From: Fidelibacterota bacterium
GTDB lineage: Bacteria > Fidelibacterota > Marinisomatia > SCGC-AAA003-L08 > D37C17
DNA length: 64,000 bases
Reading direction: 5' to 3'
NCBI GenBank assembly: GCA_030748955.1
Contig: JASMKZ010000003.1
Coordinates: forward strand, 1-64,000
A program made the position numbers and the translations under genes. The first letter of the stretch is position 1. Each line of letters opens with the position of its first letter. This document shows, piece after piece, positions 40,604-50,958 of the stretch. The notes beneath the pieces were generated by a model. The model ran no database searches. It had not been told where the DNA came from and worked only from the letters and a program-made list of their open reading frames with translations.

Positions 40604-41635
40604 TTAAAACGTGAGACTCAGGGTATAATTATGTGTATTATCAAACGTCCAAATGGTTCGATAACAATAATCCAGCTTAATGCCTTCACCACTTTTCAAC
40701 TGATATTTCATACCTGCTCCAAAAGCCGGTCCGAATTCTCCGTCAACCATGAATATACCCTTTAATCCTGAACGCAGGTAAAATTTTGTTCTAGCGCTTG
40801 GAGCAAAGGTAAACTGAGAGCCCAGATTCAAGTACTCACTGTTATTATTTGAATGGATGGCATCCACAGCTAGAATTAATTCCGAAGTCTGGCTAACCCA
40901 TGGTTTAGCTGATAGCCCAATACGGAACAGTAGAGGCAGTTCCCATCCCTGAGTTTTGAACTGACCTTCTACATTGCCATAATTACCATATTCTGAGGAT
41001 ATATCAATGGGGTTTAACAAATCAATTCCGCCATATTTTATTTTAGTGCCATAATTTGAAATGCTCATACCTATTCTAATACCATCTTTCTGGGCATCTG
41101 TCATTGAAAGAAAAGGTGTATTGATAAGAACCCCTAAATCAATGGCTGCAGCACCGGCACTACTATGCCATATTTTCGATGATATGTATTTCACGCTGGT
41201 GCCAAAAGAAAACCAGTTAACAAACTTTTTTGCATATGATAATCCAATAGAATATTCCTTTGGATGATAATATTCTCCAGTTCCATCCTGATTTTCAATG
41301 TTTGTCACTTCAATGCTCCCATAATCTAGATAGTTAAGGCTAATTCCGACGCTATTGGCATTATCAATCTTTATGGCAGATGCAATAATGTACCGATTGG
41401 TTTCTGCTATCCAGGGTTCATGAATTAACAGTAGTTCATTCTGATTGAGGTATACAATATTTGCAGGGTTCCAATAGATGGAGGTTACATCATGGGTCAT
41501 ACATACATAGGCCCCGCCCATGGCAGAAGCAGCACTGCCTACATCGATTTCAATAAAATTTGCAGATGTAGTTCCATTTCTATTCTGAGCAAATAAACTT
41601 GAGAAGATTATTATGGATGTAATAATTCTATACAT
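40604..41635 (-). CDS. PorV/PorQ family outer-membrane protein
   Basis: 343 aa; TTSANFIEIDVGSAASAMGGAYVCMTHDVTSIYWNPANI, beta-barrel C-terminus. Confidence 0.75.
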   Translation of the reverse strand: MYRIITSIIIFSSLFAQNRNGTTSANFIEIDVGSAASAMGGAYVCMTHDVTSIYWNPANIVYLNQNELLLIHEPWIAETNRYIIASAIKIDNANSVGISLNYLDYGSIEVTNIENQDGTGEYYHPKEYSIGLSYAKKFVNWFSFGTSVKYISSKIWHSSAGAAAIDLGVLINTPFLSMTDAQKDGIRIGMSISNYGTKIKYGGIDLLNPIDISSEYGNYGNVEGQFKTQGWELPLLFRIGLSAKPWVSQTSELILAVDAIHSNNNSEYLNLGSQFTFAPSARTKFYLRSGLKGIFMVDGEFGPAFGAGMKYQLKSGEGIKLDYCYRTIWTFDNTHNYTLSLTF

Positions 41636-41644
41636 ATTAAACTA

Positions 41645-44600
41645 CTACTTTATCACTCCAAACTTACCAACTTTTGACCCTACTGACCCTTCAGTGAAAG
41701 ATTCAACATGGTACACATACATTCCAGCAGAGACTTCCAACCCCTCATTGGTGAGCAGGTCCCAGTATGCAATACCCTTATTTGTAGAATTAAATACATA
41801 TATTTCATCTACTAGAACTCCGCTTATGGTATATATTTTTATCTTACATCTGGCTGGCAAGTGTGTGAACATTAATTTTCTTCGCTGATTAAGATCACTG
41901 TTTAATATTGCCTCTTCAAAGACATTGGTTCCCACGTATGGATTGGGTACAACCCTGATGTCATCTAAAGAATTATTTTCCACTTGAACGTTTATACTGT
42001 CCTGAAACGAGAATGTCTGAAAATGAAGCGTGTCAGTTGACCAGAATGGACGTTTAAACTCAATTGAATATACATCCCCCGGATCGGGGTAAGTACTCTC
42101 CAGTATCCCTCTAAAATCAATAACAAAACTAGTTCCCAGCCACTTTCCGTCATTATCAACCGAGCCCACCAATACAAGATCTTTTAATTTATCATATTCT
42201 CCATTGCCATCCTGATCATGAACAACAAGACTCGCATTGTGATTAAAAGACATATTTTTTACTTTAAAATCAAATATTGAATTCAAGAGTAATGCATTAG
42301 CATTAGGTGTTAGACCATTATGATCATAAATAAAATCAGATTGTAGTACTTTATCTTCAATATAAAGATTATCTGAACTTAAAAATGTAATCTCAAAGTC
42401 CCAAGGGACAATTTTTGATTCCCTGTGATCGATATAAGGGAAAGGTAAAATAATGATTTCTTTATCTGGTGAAAAAACTTCGTACCATCCTTGTGATTTA
42501 ATGACTGCTGACTCAACATCCTGCACAATAGTCAACTGAAGCCCTTCAAAAATGTCTGTGATAATATCTTTTGATGTGTTGAGTGTCCAATAATCACTAC
42601 CTGATTCAAAAATGATATTCTGATTTATGGACTTGGGGTCTCCTGCTTCGCTATACCCTCCTGTTTCACTGTATACAAGACTCAGGCTATCACCTGATCG
42701 GGAAAATATTTCAAATCCACTAGTTACAATCATAAGAGGCAAGGTATTACTATTATTGAACAATGTATCATTTTGGAAGGTGAGATAATAATCCATATTA
42801 TCCTTGATTAAATCTTTAGCCATAATATTTACTGAAATCTCACCCGTTCCCAATAGGTCCTGATTGCTTACATTAATAGTTGGTTCAATAAAACTCGAAG
42901 AAGGTACACGGGGAATGACAACCGCCACATTGGGTCCAGATCCTACAACATATTCATTATCATCCAAATCGATGATCCAATTATTCTCTGAAGGCGGTAT
43001 GCCATAAATCAACTCTTCTGTGGGAGCTAAACCATAATCGTATGCAACTAATGCATAATAATATGTTCTCCCATTTTGCACATCTGTATCAATAAAATGA
43101 TGTTTGAGCCCACTATCATCTCCCATATAGTAACCGGTACCGAATACTGGAGCAAAGTTTGAAAAGCCTGTTACTCCGTCAATCTTATCACACTGAAATA
43201 TTGGCAGATTAAACAGGTCATCTCCAAAACCATCTGTAATTAACTGAGAGTCTTTGAAATATTTATCTGTTGCTTTATATATTTTATAGCCTTCAAAATC
43301 ATACTGAAGTGAATCAGGTAAAAACTGATCTCGTGATGATTCTGCAACATTATTCCATGACAAAATTACCTGACCATCTCCAGCTTCTGCATAGAGAGTG
43401 GGCATTCTAGGCGGTGTTGCAAAACGGTAATCCGTTTCATAAATAAGCTGGACCGTTGTTTTCAGTTGAAATAATGCCGGTGCATCAATTGAAGTCTCTC
43501 CAGGGGATCCTACGAGGGGGTCAAAGCTGTGAAGTTCTGCCATTGAAATACGCTCTGTCTGGCCTGATAAAAGTGAAAATGTGCCGGATGCAAAAAGTTC
43601 AACTAAGTTTGAAGGAGTAGCAGAATATTGAACAAGCACGGTATCTGCCATCATTTCATATAAAAGAGAATCGTTATAAAACCAGACGCCATTATTGCTG
43701 GGTAATTTGCCTCCTTCATCTATGGCAAACAGCTGAAATGTAGTCAAACCAATCATATCTGACTCTGAAATATCAGTTTCTCCAAAATTAGGTTCACATC
43801 CTCGGCCTTCTGCGCAGTCAGGCTCACCATTACATTCGCCTTCATCGGGACCACTGTAATTCAAGTCTCCTGGTCCTATACCATCTAACCCAACGTCATC
43901 ATTAGGATTACATGAACCATCATCATTGATGGTACTACTAGTCCAATCCTGATCCTCATCTCCTGACCAATGAGCTTTAAGGTCCGATTCTTCCAGATTA
44001 TAAAATTCTAAGAACTGATTTACATCAGAAATACCACCAAATGGATTTTCTTCCCAAAAACCTTTGTCGTAGCTCCTGCTTTCATCTACAAGACCATCCT
44101 CATCATTGTCAGTATTATCAGTGGATATACCTGGGCTTTCTAAAAATGCAAAGCCCATAATACCGGGGACAACTGTTCCAAGGCCAACACCATCAATATC
44201 CCATGAATATGATAAATCCAAATAGGTGTCAAAATATCCCACTTCATCTGTATTTCCATCTGATCCAATGGCATTATCCACCCAATATCCAAATGAGACC
44301 TCATTGATATCAAAATCAGATATATTGGTGATATTGTATTCAAAGAACAGTGCATTTTTCACCAGTGGATTATTCCATTGGAATCCACGTGTTTCCACAC
44401 GAATTCCTAGACCACCCCAGGGTAGTCCCGAACCGGCAGAGGCATCACTCTGTATCAATTTACCAGGCCGAGGATAATATTTATAATCAGGCCCCTGAAG
44501 ATTTTCCTGGTCCTGTGCATCGTTGGCAACAAAATAGGTTTCCAGGTCCGCATACTGAACCCCTTTACCAAAGCGTCCATCCCAAACACCTTTCCATTTT

Positions 44601-45145
44601 GTATCATTTCCAGAAGCAGGCCATCCTTGTGTCGGCCAACTACCCGGCTTATCACTCATAGCCGGTTCATCCTGATCCGGATTAAAATATCCAAATGGTG
44701 GATAAAATCCCCAGTCTAATGTATTTGAAGGGTTATGATCCATCTCTTCACGATAACTGGTCTGCAGAAAATAAACTTCATGCTTAGAAATACTTTGGTC
44801 TTCAATCTGCCCTAAATCATCAATAATAACCGTATCCACTGTTGTTGGATTATTATCATCCTGTATATACACCTTGGCTGCAATTAAAAGGCCAATACCA
44901 TCCACCATTCTAGTGCCTGTTCCGTCATCAGGCCAAATGGATACATTGTCCAGTCCTCCAGGTGCCCAGTCTGATAATTCCGTGGTATTCTGGAAGTAGA
45001 GCAAGATTCGATTCCCATCCATATGCGATGCCCTAATTGCACTTGGGTCGCCGGCCAAATCATCTGGACCAGCATAGTCAGATTGACCTGTTAACAGGAT
45101 GAGAAATATTAATAAGCTTACGTATTTACTGAAATATTTTCTCAT
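41645..45145 (-). CDS. Large secreted surface protein with C-terminal sorting (T9SS-like) domain
   Basis: 1166 aa; signal peptide; C-terminus KIYTISGVLVDEIYVFNSTNKGIAYWDLLTNEGLEVSAGMYVYHVESFTEGSVGSKVGKFGVIK; FnIII-like segment. Confidence 0.65.
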   Translation of the reverse strand: MRKYFSKYVSLLIFLILLTGQSDYAGPDDLAGDPSAIRASHMDGNRILLYFQNTTELSDWAPGGLDNVSIWPDDGTGTRMVDGIGLLIAAKVYIQDDNNPTTVDTVIIDDLGQIEDQSISKHEVYFLQTSYREEMDHNPSNTLDWGFYPPFGYFNPDQDEPAMSDKPGSWPTQGWPASGNDTKWKGVWDGRFGKGVQYADLETYFVANDAQDQENLQGPDYKYYPRPGKLIQSDASAGSGLPWGGLGIRVETRGFQWNNPLVKNALFFEYNITNISDFDINEVSFGYWVDNAIGSDGNTDEVGYFDTYLDLSYSWDIDGVGLGTVVPGIMGFAFLESPGISTDNTDNDEDGLVDESRSYDKGFWEENPFGGISDVNQFLEFYNLEESDLKAHWSGDEDQDWTSSTINDDGSCNPNDDVGLDGIGPGDLNYSGPDEGECNGEPDCAEGRGCEPNFGETDISESDMIGLTTFQLFAIDEGGKLPSNNGVWFYNDSLLYEMMADTVLVQYSATPSNLVELFASGTFSLLSGQTERISMAELHSFDPLVGSPGETSIDAPALFQLKTTVQLIYETDYRFATPPRMPTLYAEAGDGQVILSWNNVAESSRDQFLPDSLQYDFEGYKIYKATDKYFKDSQLITDGFGDDLFNLPIFQCDKIDGVTGFSNFAPVFGTGYYMGDDSGLKHHFIDTDVQNGRTYYYALVAYDYGLAPTEELIYGIPPSENNWIIDLDDNEYVVGSGPNVAVVIPRVPSSSFIEPTINVSNQDLLGTGEISVNIMAKDLIKDNMDYYLTFQNDTLFNNSNTLPLMIVTSGFEIFSRSGDSLSLVYSETGGYSEAGDPKSINQNIIFESGSDYWTLNTSKDIITDIFEGLQLTIVQDVESAVIKSQGWYEVFSPDKEIIILPFPYIDHRESKIVPWDFEITFLSSDNLYIEDKVLQSDFIYDHNGLTPNANALLLNSIFDFKVKNMSFNHNASLVVHDQDGNGEYDKLKDLVLVGSVDNDGKWLGTSFVIDFRGILESTYPDPGDVYSIEFKRPFWSTDTLHFQTFSFQDSINVQVENNSLDDIRVVPNPYVGTNVFEEAILNSDLNQRRKLMFTHLPARCKIKIYTISGVLVDEIYVFNSTNKGIAYWDLLTNEGLEVSAGMYVYHVESFTEGSVGSKVGKFGVIK

Positions 45146-48100
45146 TTATAACTGATAGCTAAATTCAGCTTTATCTGCCTTGGAGCAGAGTACATGGCAG
45201 GATTCTCATATTGATCGTATACATCCGTAAAGGTACTTCTGTACCCCAGAATTTCAGTTGAATTTACAATATTGCTATATGCCCTTCCTGTTTTTGGATA
45301 CACCCAAATATCGTTTAATGTATCAAATAAATTATATATTGAGAATGACAGCCTGGCCTCTAAATCATTATTTTTCCATAAACGATAGTAGCCAGTAACA
45401 TCAACACTGTAGTTGGCAGGCTTGTAATCATTGTTGGGAAGCAGGTTAATAAGTGCAGTGACAGATTGAGAAACGGGTTCAAAAGTATAAGGAGTCCCTG
45501 AATTATAATATGCTGTTGCTGTTAATCCAAAATCATCTCTATTATACGCCAATGTTGTATTAAAAGTATGCCTTTGATCCCAACTCATGGGAATCAGTTT
45601 TGAAACAGGGTCCTTATTCTCACCTTCACGATTAAAGGATTGAAGAGGTGTATCTGCATTCCCCCGAGTGTATTGAAGCGTATAATTGCAATAGATGGCA
45701 AGGGCATTAAAGTTAACATCATACTTTAATTCTAATCCCCTTACATTACCATAGTCTTTATTTGAGTAGAGACCATATTTCACCTGATTGTATGTCTTCA
45801 AAACTTTTGTACCAAGAAGATTATATATATCCCGATAAAACATATTTATTTCTAGCGCCATAAGAGCATTTAGTTTTTGCCATAATCCAATTTCATAGGT
45901 CACTGTTTTTTCAGCTTCAATATTGGGATTTCCCAAAACGGTTTCATAATCACCTGTAGGCACAATCCAGTTGTTATGAGCATACATTGAATACATTGGC
46001 GGCATTTGGAAAAAATGACCATAACTGAAATGAACAATTGCAGCATCAGCTACCTGGTATGCAATCCCCAGTCTGGGGCTCCAAAAGGAAAATTCATTAG
46101 CCACCAAACTATCTGATTGAGAAACATTACTAATGGTATTTGCAGGATTCCTGTAATCAGAAGGATAGTAGCAGTTGGGGTTGAAATAGTCATACCTTAA
46201 GCCCAGATTTATTACCATTTCATCATATTCTGCTTTATCCTGTATAAAAAAAGAAAATTCACTTGGATTAACATCAAAGATGTCATCATCGGGAGATTGA
46301 ATTGAGTCTGGTTGAATATAGGCAGAATAGACCCCAACAAGGCTGGAGTCTGGATTTTCAATAATAAGATACTCTTTGTTATTAATTTTATAATCAGAAT
46401 AGTCAAGACCCGTTTTCAAACTATGGTTCCTATTCAATTGCATATTTAGTTTAATGCTTGATGTATGTTCCGTGGTCGTTCTACGGGTATGAGATTTGTC
46501 CATCCCCCCTGTTGAAAAACCCGGTACACCTGCAGAATAATTATCTGATATATAGCCCGTGCTATAGGGGTTTTTAAATAAGTAGCGCCCATAATAGTTT
46601 GACGTATATGAATGCTTCCCTTCAATAAAAAAAGAGCGGGTGATCATATAGTTCCACTGCATAGCCGTTAAGGAGTTACTGCTTTCACTTTTTGGTAAAC
46701 CAAAAGGATTATATTTATAGTAATGATTATACTCAATCCAATTATTTTTATTCCTTGAATGCAATATGGAAAAACGAAGATCATCAATAATGTGAAATGT
46801 AATTTTGCTAAACAGAGAGGAATTTTTTGTTGCATTCAAGGGTACAAATATGTCTGAAGGAGTTCCAATATGGTATCCAATATCTACACCTGGTATAAAT
46901 ATTGTATTTTTATATGGGTTATTCATATCAGTGGTGTTTTCATAATAATCACCCAGCGCAATGCACTGAGTTTTACTCATTTTTTCTCTGACTGTATAAT
47001 TCTCAATAAATGTTCCACTTAATTCTCTTTCACAATAGAGTTGATTATGGGTTGGAATGATACCTTGATTAAATGAACATACCGACAGTAAAATCTCACA
47101 TTCTCCATATTCATTGACGCATACGGATTCATCAAATATATAATGATTTTCTTCATCCAAAATAGCTACACCCTTGCTACTCATACAGTGGGATTCCATT
47201 TCATGTTCCCCCGTATGTTCAGATAGCCAACTGCTAGATGAGTCGCTGAGATAATTGCTCTTATCGGTTGGATTAAAGTAATGTAGCCCATTTAAGTGAT
47301 TATAGTTATCTTCTAACCTGTAATTAACAAAAAAGTTAACTTTACCTTTGATGATTGGGCCACTGAGCTGAAAACGATAATCTAGGCTTCTATTCTCATC
47401 AAGCTGATCTATTCCCGGAAAAACTTCAACGTTTGACGTAATATAATTTGCATATCCGGATTGCAGAGAGGTCTTAAATTCGTCACCACCAGATTTAGTT
47501 ACCTGGTTAACAACGCCACTCATTGCTTTGCCATACTCTGCATTGAATGTGCCGGTAATTACCTCCAATTCGCTGACTGAGCCAGTTTCAAGCTCTGTCG
47601 TGCTAGATGAACCACCATATACCTCATCAACTTTAATGCCGTCAACAAGGTAGGTAACTTCTGTACTGCGCCCACCCCTGAAATGGCCTGCTACAATACC
47701 CGCCTGCATACCTATAATTTGCCCAATGTTTTCAACTGGCATAATATCAATTTGATCAGAGGATATATTCTTTACTGAACTGGTTTGATCTTTTTTAATT
47801 GAAACCTGGTCTGCCTTTACCACTACCACATCACCTTCCAATACTGATGGAGCCATCTTAAGGGTTAATGGAGTAGTACGGTTAACCGAAACCCGTACTT
47901 CTTCAATCATTGCGTTCTTATACCCAATCATACTTAGAGAAAGATTGTATGAGCCAGGCGGGAGATTAAGAAGAAAAAAATCTCCATTTATATCCGTGGC
48001 TGTCCCCAGATTAGTTCCAAGGAGCATAATATTCACTCCGATTAAAGCCTCTGAAGTTTCCACATCAGATATTTTACCTGTAATCTTGCCAGTAGTCTGA

Positions 48101-48162
48101 GATAGACAAACTGTTGTAATTAGATTACTCAAAAAAAACAATGTTAATATTCTTAATTTCAT
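45142..48162 (-). CDS. TonB-dependent receptor with N-terminal carboxypeptidase-regulatory-like domain
   Basis: 1006 aa; GKITGKISDVETSEALIGVNIMLLGTNLGTATDINGDFFLLNLPPGSYNL; plug domain GRSTEVTYLVDGIKVDEVYGG; beta-barrel. Confidence 0.93.
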   Translation of the reverse strand: MKLRILTLFFLSNLITTVCLSQTTGKITGKISDVETSEALIGVNIMLLGTNLGTATDINGDFFLLNLPPGSYNLSLSMIGYKNAMIEEVRVSVNRTTPLTLKMAPSVLEGDVVVVKADQVSIKKDQTSSVKNISSDQIDIMPVENIGQIIGMQAGIVAGHFRGGRSTEVTYLVDGIKVDEVYGGSSSTTELETGSVSELEVITGTFNAEYGKAMSGVVNQVTKSGGDEFKTSLQSGYANYITSNVEVFPGIDQLDENRSLDYRFQLSGPIIKGKVNFFVNYRLEDNYNHLNGLHYFNPTDKSNYLSDSSSSWLSEHTGEHEMESHCMSSKGVAILDEENHYIFDESVCVNEYGECEILLSVCSFNQGIIPTHNQLYCERELSGTFIENYTVREKMSKTQCIALGDYYENTTDMNNPYKNTIFIPGVDIGYHIGTPSDIFVPLNATKNSSLFSKITFHIIDDLRFSILHSRNKNNWIEYNHYYKYNPFGLPKSESSNSLTAMQWNYMITRSFFIEGKHSYTSNYYGRYLFKNPYSTGYISDNYSAGVPGFSTGGMDKSHTRRTTTEHTSSIKLNMQLNRNHSLKTGLDYSDYKINNKEYLIIENPDSSLVGVYSAYIQPDSIQSPDDDIFDVNPSEFSFFIQDKAEYDEMVINLGLRYDYFNPNCYYPSDYRNPANTISNVSQSDSLVANEFSFWSPRLGIAYQVADAAIVHFSYGHFFQMPPMYSMYAHNNWIVPTGDYETVLGNPNIEAEKTVTYEIGLWQKLNALMALEINMFYRDIYNLLGTKVLKTYNQVKYGLYSNKDYGNVRGLELKYDVNFNALAIYCNYTLQYTRGNADTPLQSFNREGENKDPVSKLIPMSWDQRHTFNTTLAYNRDDFGLTATAYYNSGTPYTFEPVSQSVTALINLLPNNDYKPANYSVDVTGYYRLWKNNDLEARLSFSIYNLFDTLNDIWVYPKTGRAYSNIVNSTEILGYRSTFTDVYDQYENPAMYSAPRQIKLNLAISYK

Positions 48163-48225
48163 TAATCTGAACTCAAATAAATATCATTCTATTCATTATT
48201 ACAATGACTTGCTCATAAAAATACT

Positions 48226-49782
48226 TTAATCACATGGCTGCTTATATACTTTAACATAATCAACAATGAACTCAACGGGGAATATTTCAGGTGATACTGT
48301 TCCTCCCCAGGTGCCCCCAATTGCTAAATTTATCAATAAATTAAATTTCTGATCAAATGGCCACAGTTCAAAGCCAGAGCCAAGATTATCATATGTTAAT
48401 ATTATCTGTCCATCAACAAAAAATATAATTTTGTCTTTCCTCCAAATCATTGAATAGATATGTGAGGTGCTAATATCTCCTACAGTTTTAGATTTTGTCT
48501 GTGACTGCGGCATACCATCATTATCAGGATGATTTGGATCAAAATTTGTATTATAAATAGCATTATGAATAGATGAATGTACATTATTTGGGTCTTTACC
48601 AACATATTCCATAATATCTATTTCCCCGCTTGCAGGCCACTCCCCGTAAATATTTTCAGTAGGCAGCATCCAGATAGCAGGCCAGGTTCCTTCTCCAAGT
48701 GGCAGCTGCGCTTTGACTTCTACTTTAGCATATTGCCAATCTCCTTTATGCTTTGTAGTTATTCTGCCAGAGGTATAAAGTGCATCAGCTACACCATTAT
48801 CATCAGGGTCATATGTTTCTCTGAGTGCTCGAATGTGTAATTTACCATCTGCCAGATAAATATTATCAATTTCATCTGTGTAAGCCTGCTTTTCTTCGTT
48901 AAATGCCCCAGCTGGCCATTTTTCAATATTCCATTTATCAAGATCCAATTCATCACCATCAAATTCGTCTTGCCAGACCAGTTCGTATTCTACATATGAG
49001 TCGCCTCCACACACACCACAATCATCTTCTACAGCACTGCCACCACATTCACCACTACAATCTAAGACTGCATCACCATCACATTCTCCTGTGCAGTCTA
49101 CAATTGCATCACCTCCACACTTGCCCTCACAATCACGACAATCATCCTTGCAATTGTTAGCAACAACCCAGTCACCGCAATTTCCACATACGTCAGTAAT
49201 ATTACTCCCGCCGCACTGCCCTGCACAGTCTTCTCTTCTCCCATCGCAGTCACATCTACCTTCCTGAATACCTGTACAGCCGCATTCATATATTGCCCCT
49301 AGTCCATTGCAAATGCCACATTCATCGAATATTCCCGAAGGGCAGGAGCAACCAAAGAGATCATAAACATTTCCATCACAAATACCACAAATATCCTCAA
49401 CTGCATTGCCACCGCAAACTCCTGAACAATCAAGTCCATTTTCATCTAAATTATTACCAGTTGCTATGCAATTTCCATCACAGTCATAATTACTATCTAA
49501 GATTCCATCATCATCCATATCAAATATGGTCCCATCACACACGCCACATTCATCTACAACAGCAGAGCCGCCGCATTCACCGGCACAATCAACATCAACA
49601 AGGCAGTTATCATCACAGTCATAGTTCTCTTCAGCAAATTCACAGCTATCATCATCCAAATTTGCACTTACATCAAAGTTACATGCCGTTTTTTTTGTAC
49701 ATCCAGGGACTTCACTGATCTGCGGATTGTTACAATAAATACACAGCAGCAGAAAAATGATTATATAGAAGGTTTTATACAT
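48226..49782 (-). CDS. GH16 beta-glucanase, probable lipoprotein, with long N-terminal Cys/Asp-rich repeat region
   Basis: 518 aa; LLLCIYCNN; multiple DCxGxCGGxAxxDxCGxC units; WQDEFDGDELD, GEIDIMEYVG. Confidence 0.9.
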   Translation of the reverse strand: MYKTFYIIIFLLLCIYCNNPQISEVPGCTKKTACNFDVSANLDDDSCEFAEENYDCDDNCLVDVDCAGECGGSAVVDECGVCDGTIFDMDDDGILDSNYDCDGNCIATGNNLDENGLDCSGVCGGNAVEDICGICDGNVYDLFGCSCPSGIFDECGICNGLGAIYECGCTGIQEGRCDCDGRREDCAGQCGGSNITDVCGNCGDWVVANNCKDDCRDCEGKCGGDAIVDCTGECDGDAVLDCSGECGGSAVEDDCGVCGGDSYVEYELVWQDEFDGDELDLDKWNIEKWPAGAFNEEKQAYTDEIDNIYLADGKLHIRALRETYDPDDNGVADALYTSGRITTKHKGDWQYAKVEVKAQLPLGEGTWPAIWMLPTENIYGEWPASGEIDIMEYVGKDPNNVHSSIHNAIYNTNFDPNHPDNDGMPQSQTKSKTVGDISTSHIYSMIWRKDKIIFFVDGQIILTYDNLGSGFELWPFDQKFNLLINLAIGGTWGGTVSPEIFPVEFIVDYVKVYKQPCD

Positions 49783-49962
49783 TTAGGGGAAGTAATTTAT
49801 TCTCATATAAAATTTTAAACATAAATTAATATTATTATTATCCAAAAAGTACATGTAAAAATAGTAAGGCCAGTCCATACCAATATATTTTTCCGTGGTA
49901 ATTTTAACTTACTAGAACCTAGTATATTAATTATACTACTTTTCAACATTATTGTAGAATTA

Positions 49963-50958
49963 TCATGTGTGCATTAACCGGATAAGATCAACCACCCTGT
50001 TTGAATATCCCCATTCATTGTCATACCAATTTATAGTACGAACATATTTTTCAGAAATAACCTTTGTACATTTACTATCATAGATAGATGAGTAGGGATT
50101 CCCAATAATATCAGATGAAACAATATGGCTGTCTGAATAATAAAGTATATTTTTCATACGTTCGGTTTCAGATGCCACTTTAACTGCATCATGAATGTCT
50201 TGAATAGTTACTTTTTTCTCTAATTCTATAAATAAATCAACGACAGATCCGTCTGGAACTGGTACTCTGGATGCTATACCATCTAGTTTGCCATTTAGCT
50301 GTGGCAAAACCATACCAACGGCTCTGGCTGCACCGGTTGACGTTGGTATAATATTTTCTGCTGCAGCACGGCTTCTCCTTAAGTCTGAATGAGGCACATC
50401 TGCTAAGCGCTGATCATTTGTGTAGGCATGAACTGTATTCATCACTCCCTGCTTAATCCCAAATGATTCATCTAATATTTTTGCCATGGGAGCAAGGCAA
50501 TTGGTTGTACAACTTGCATTTGATACAATCCTATGCTCCTTCTTCAGGGTATCTTCATTTACACCTATAACAACAGTATTGTCTATTGTATCTTTTGCAG
50601 GTACAGTGAGTATTACTTTGCGCGCACCAGCTTTTAAATGAGTTTCCAGTGCAGAGCAACTTCTAAAAACACCCGTTGACTCTATGACTATGTCAATATT
50701 CAAATCTTCCCAAGGCAAATTAGCGGGATCTATTTCACTGAGCATTTGAATAGATTCATTATCTGTATGCAGCATATCCTTTTCAATATTCACATTGCCG
50801 CTGAATCTTCCCATAATGGTATCATATTTCAATAGATATGCTAATGATTCCTGATCACTTAAGTCATTAATTGCAATAACTTCTATATCTTTATTTTGAT
50901 CAAGTATTCGAAATACAGACCGTCCGATTCTTCCAAATCCATTTATAGCTACTCTCAT
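49963..50958 (-). CDS. gap: Glyceraldehyde-3-phosphate dehydrogenase
   Basis: 331 aa; INGFGRIGRSVFRI, SNASCTTNCLAPMAK, WYDNEWGYSNRVVDL. Confidence 0.96.
   Translation of the reverse strand: MRVAINGFGRIGRSVFRILDQNKDIEVIAINDLSDQESLAYLLKYDTIMGRFSGNVNIEKDMLHTDNESIQMLSEIDPANLPWEDLNIDIVIESTGVFRSCSALETHLKAGARKVILTVPAKDTIDNTVVIGVNEDTLKKEHRIVSNASCTTNCLAPMAKILDESFGIKQGVMNTVHAYTNDQRLADVPHSDLRRSRAAAENIIPTSTGAARAVGMVLPQLNGKLDGIASRVPVPDGSVVDLFIELEKKVTIQDIHDAVKVASETERMKNILYYSDSHIVSSDIIGNPYSSIYDSKCTKVISEKYVRTINWYDNEWGYSNRVVDLIRLMHT

Noticed and set aside
48903-49160. His-rich plus-strand ORF (85 aa)
   Set aside because: Same cause: antisense of the repeat-encoding region.
49293-49718. His-rich plus-strand ORF (141 aa)
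   Set aside because: Antisense of the Cys/Asp-rich repeat of the GH16 lipoprotein; composition is a by-product of GAT/TGT codons read in reverse.
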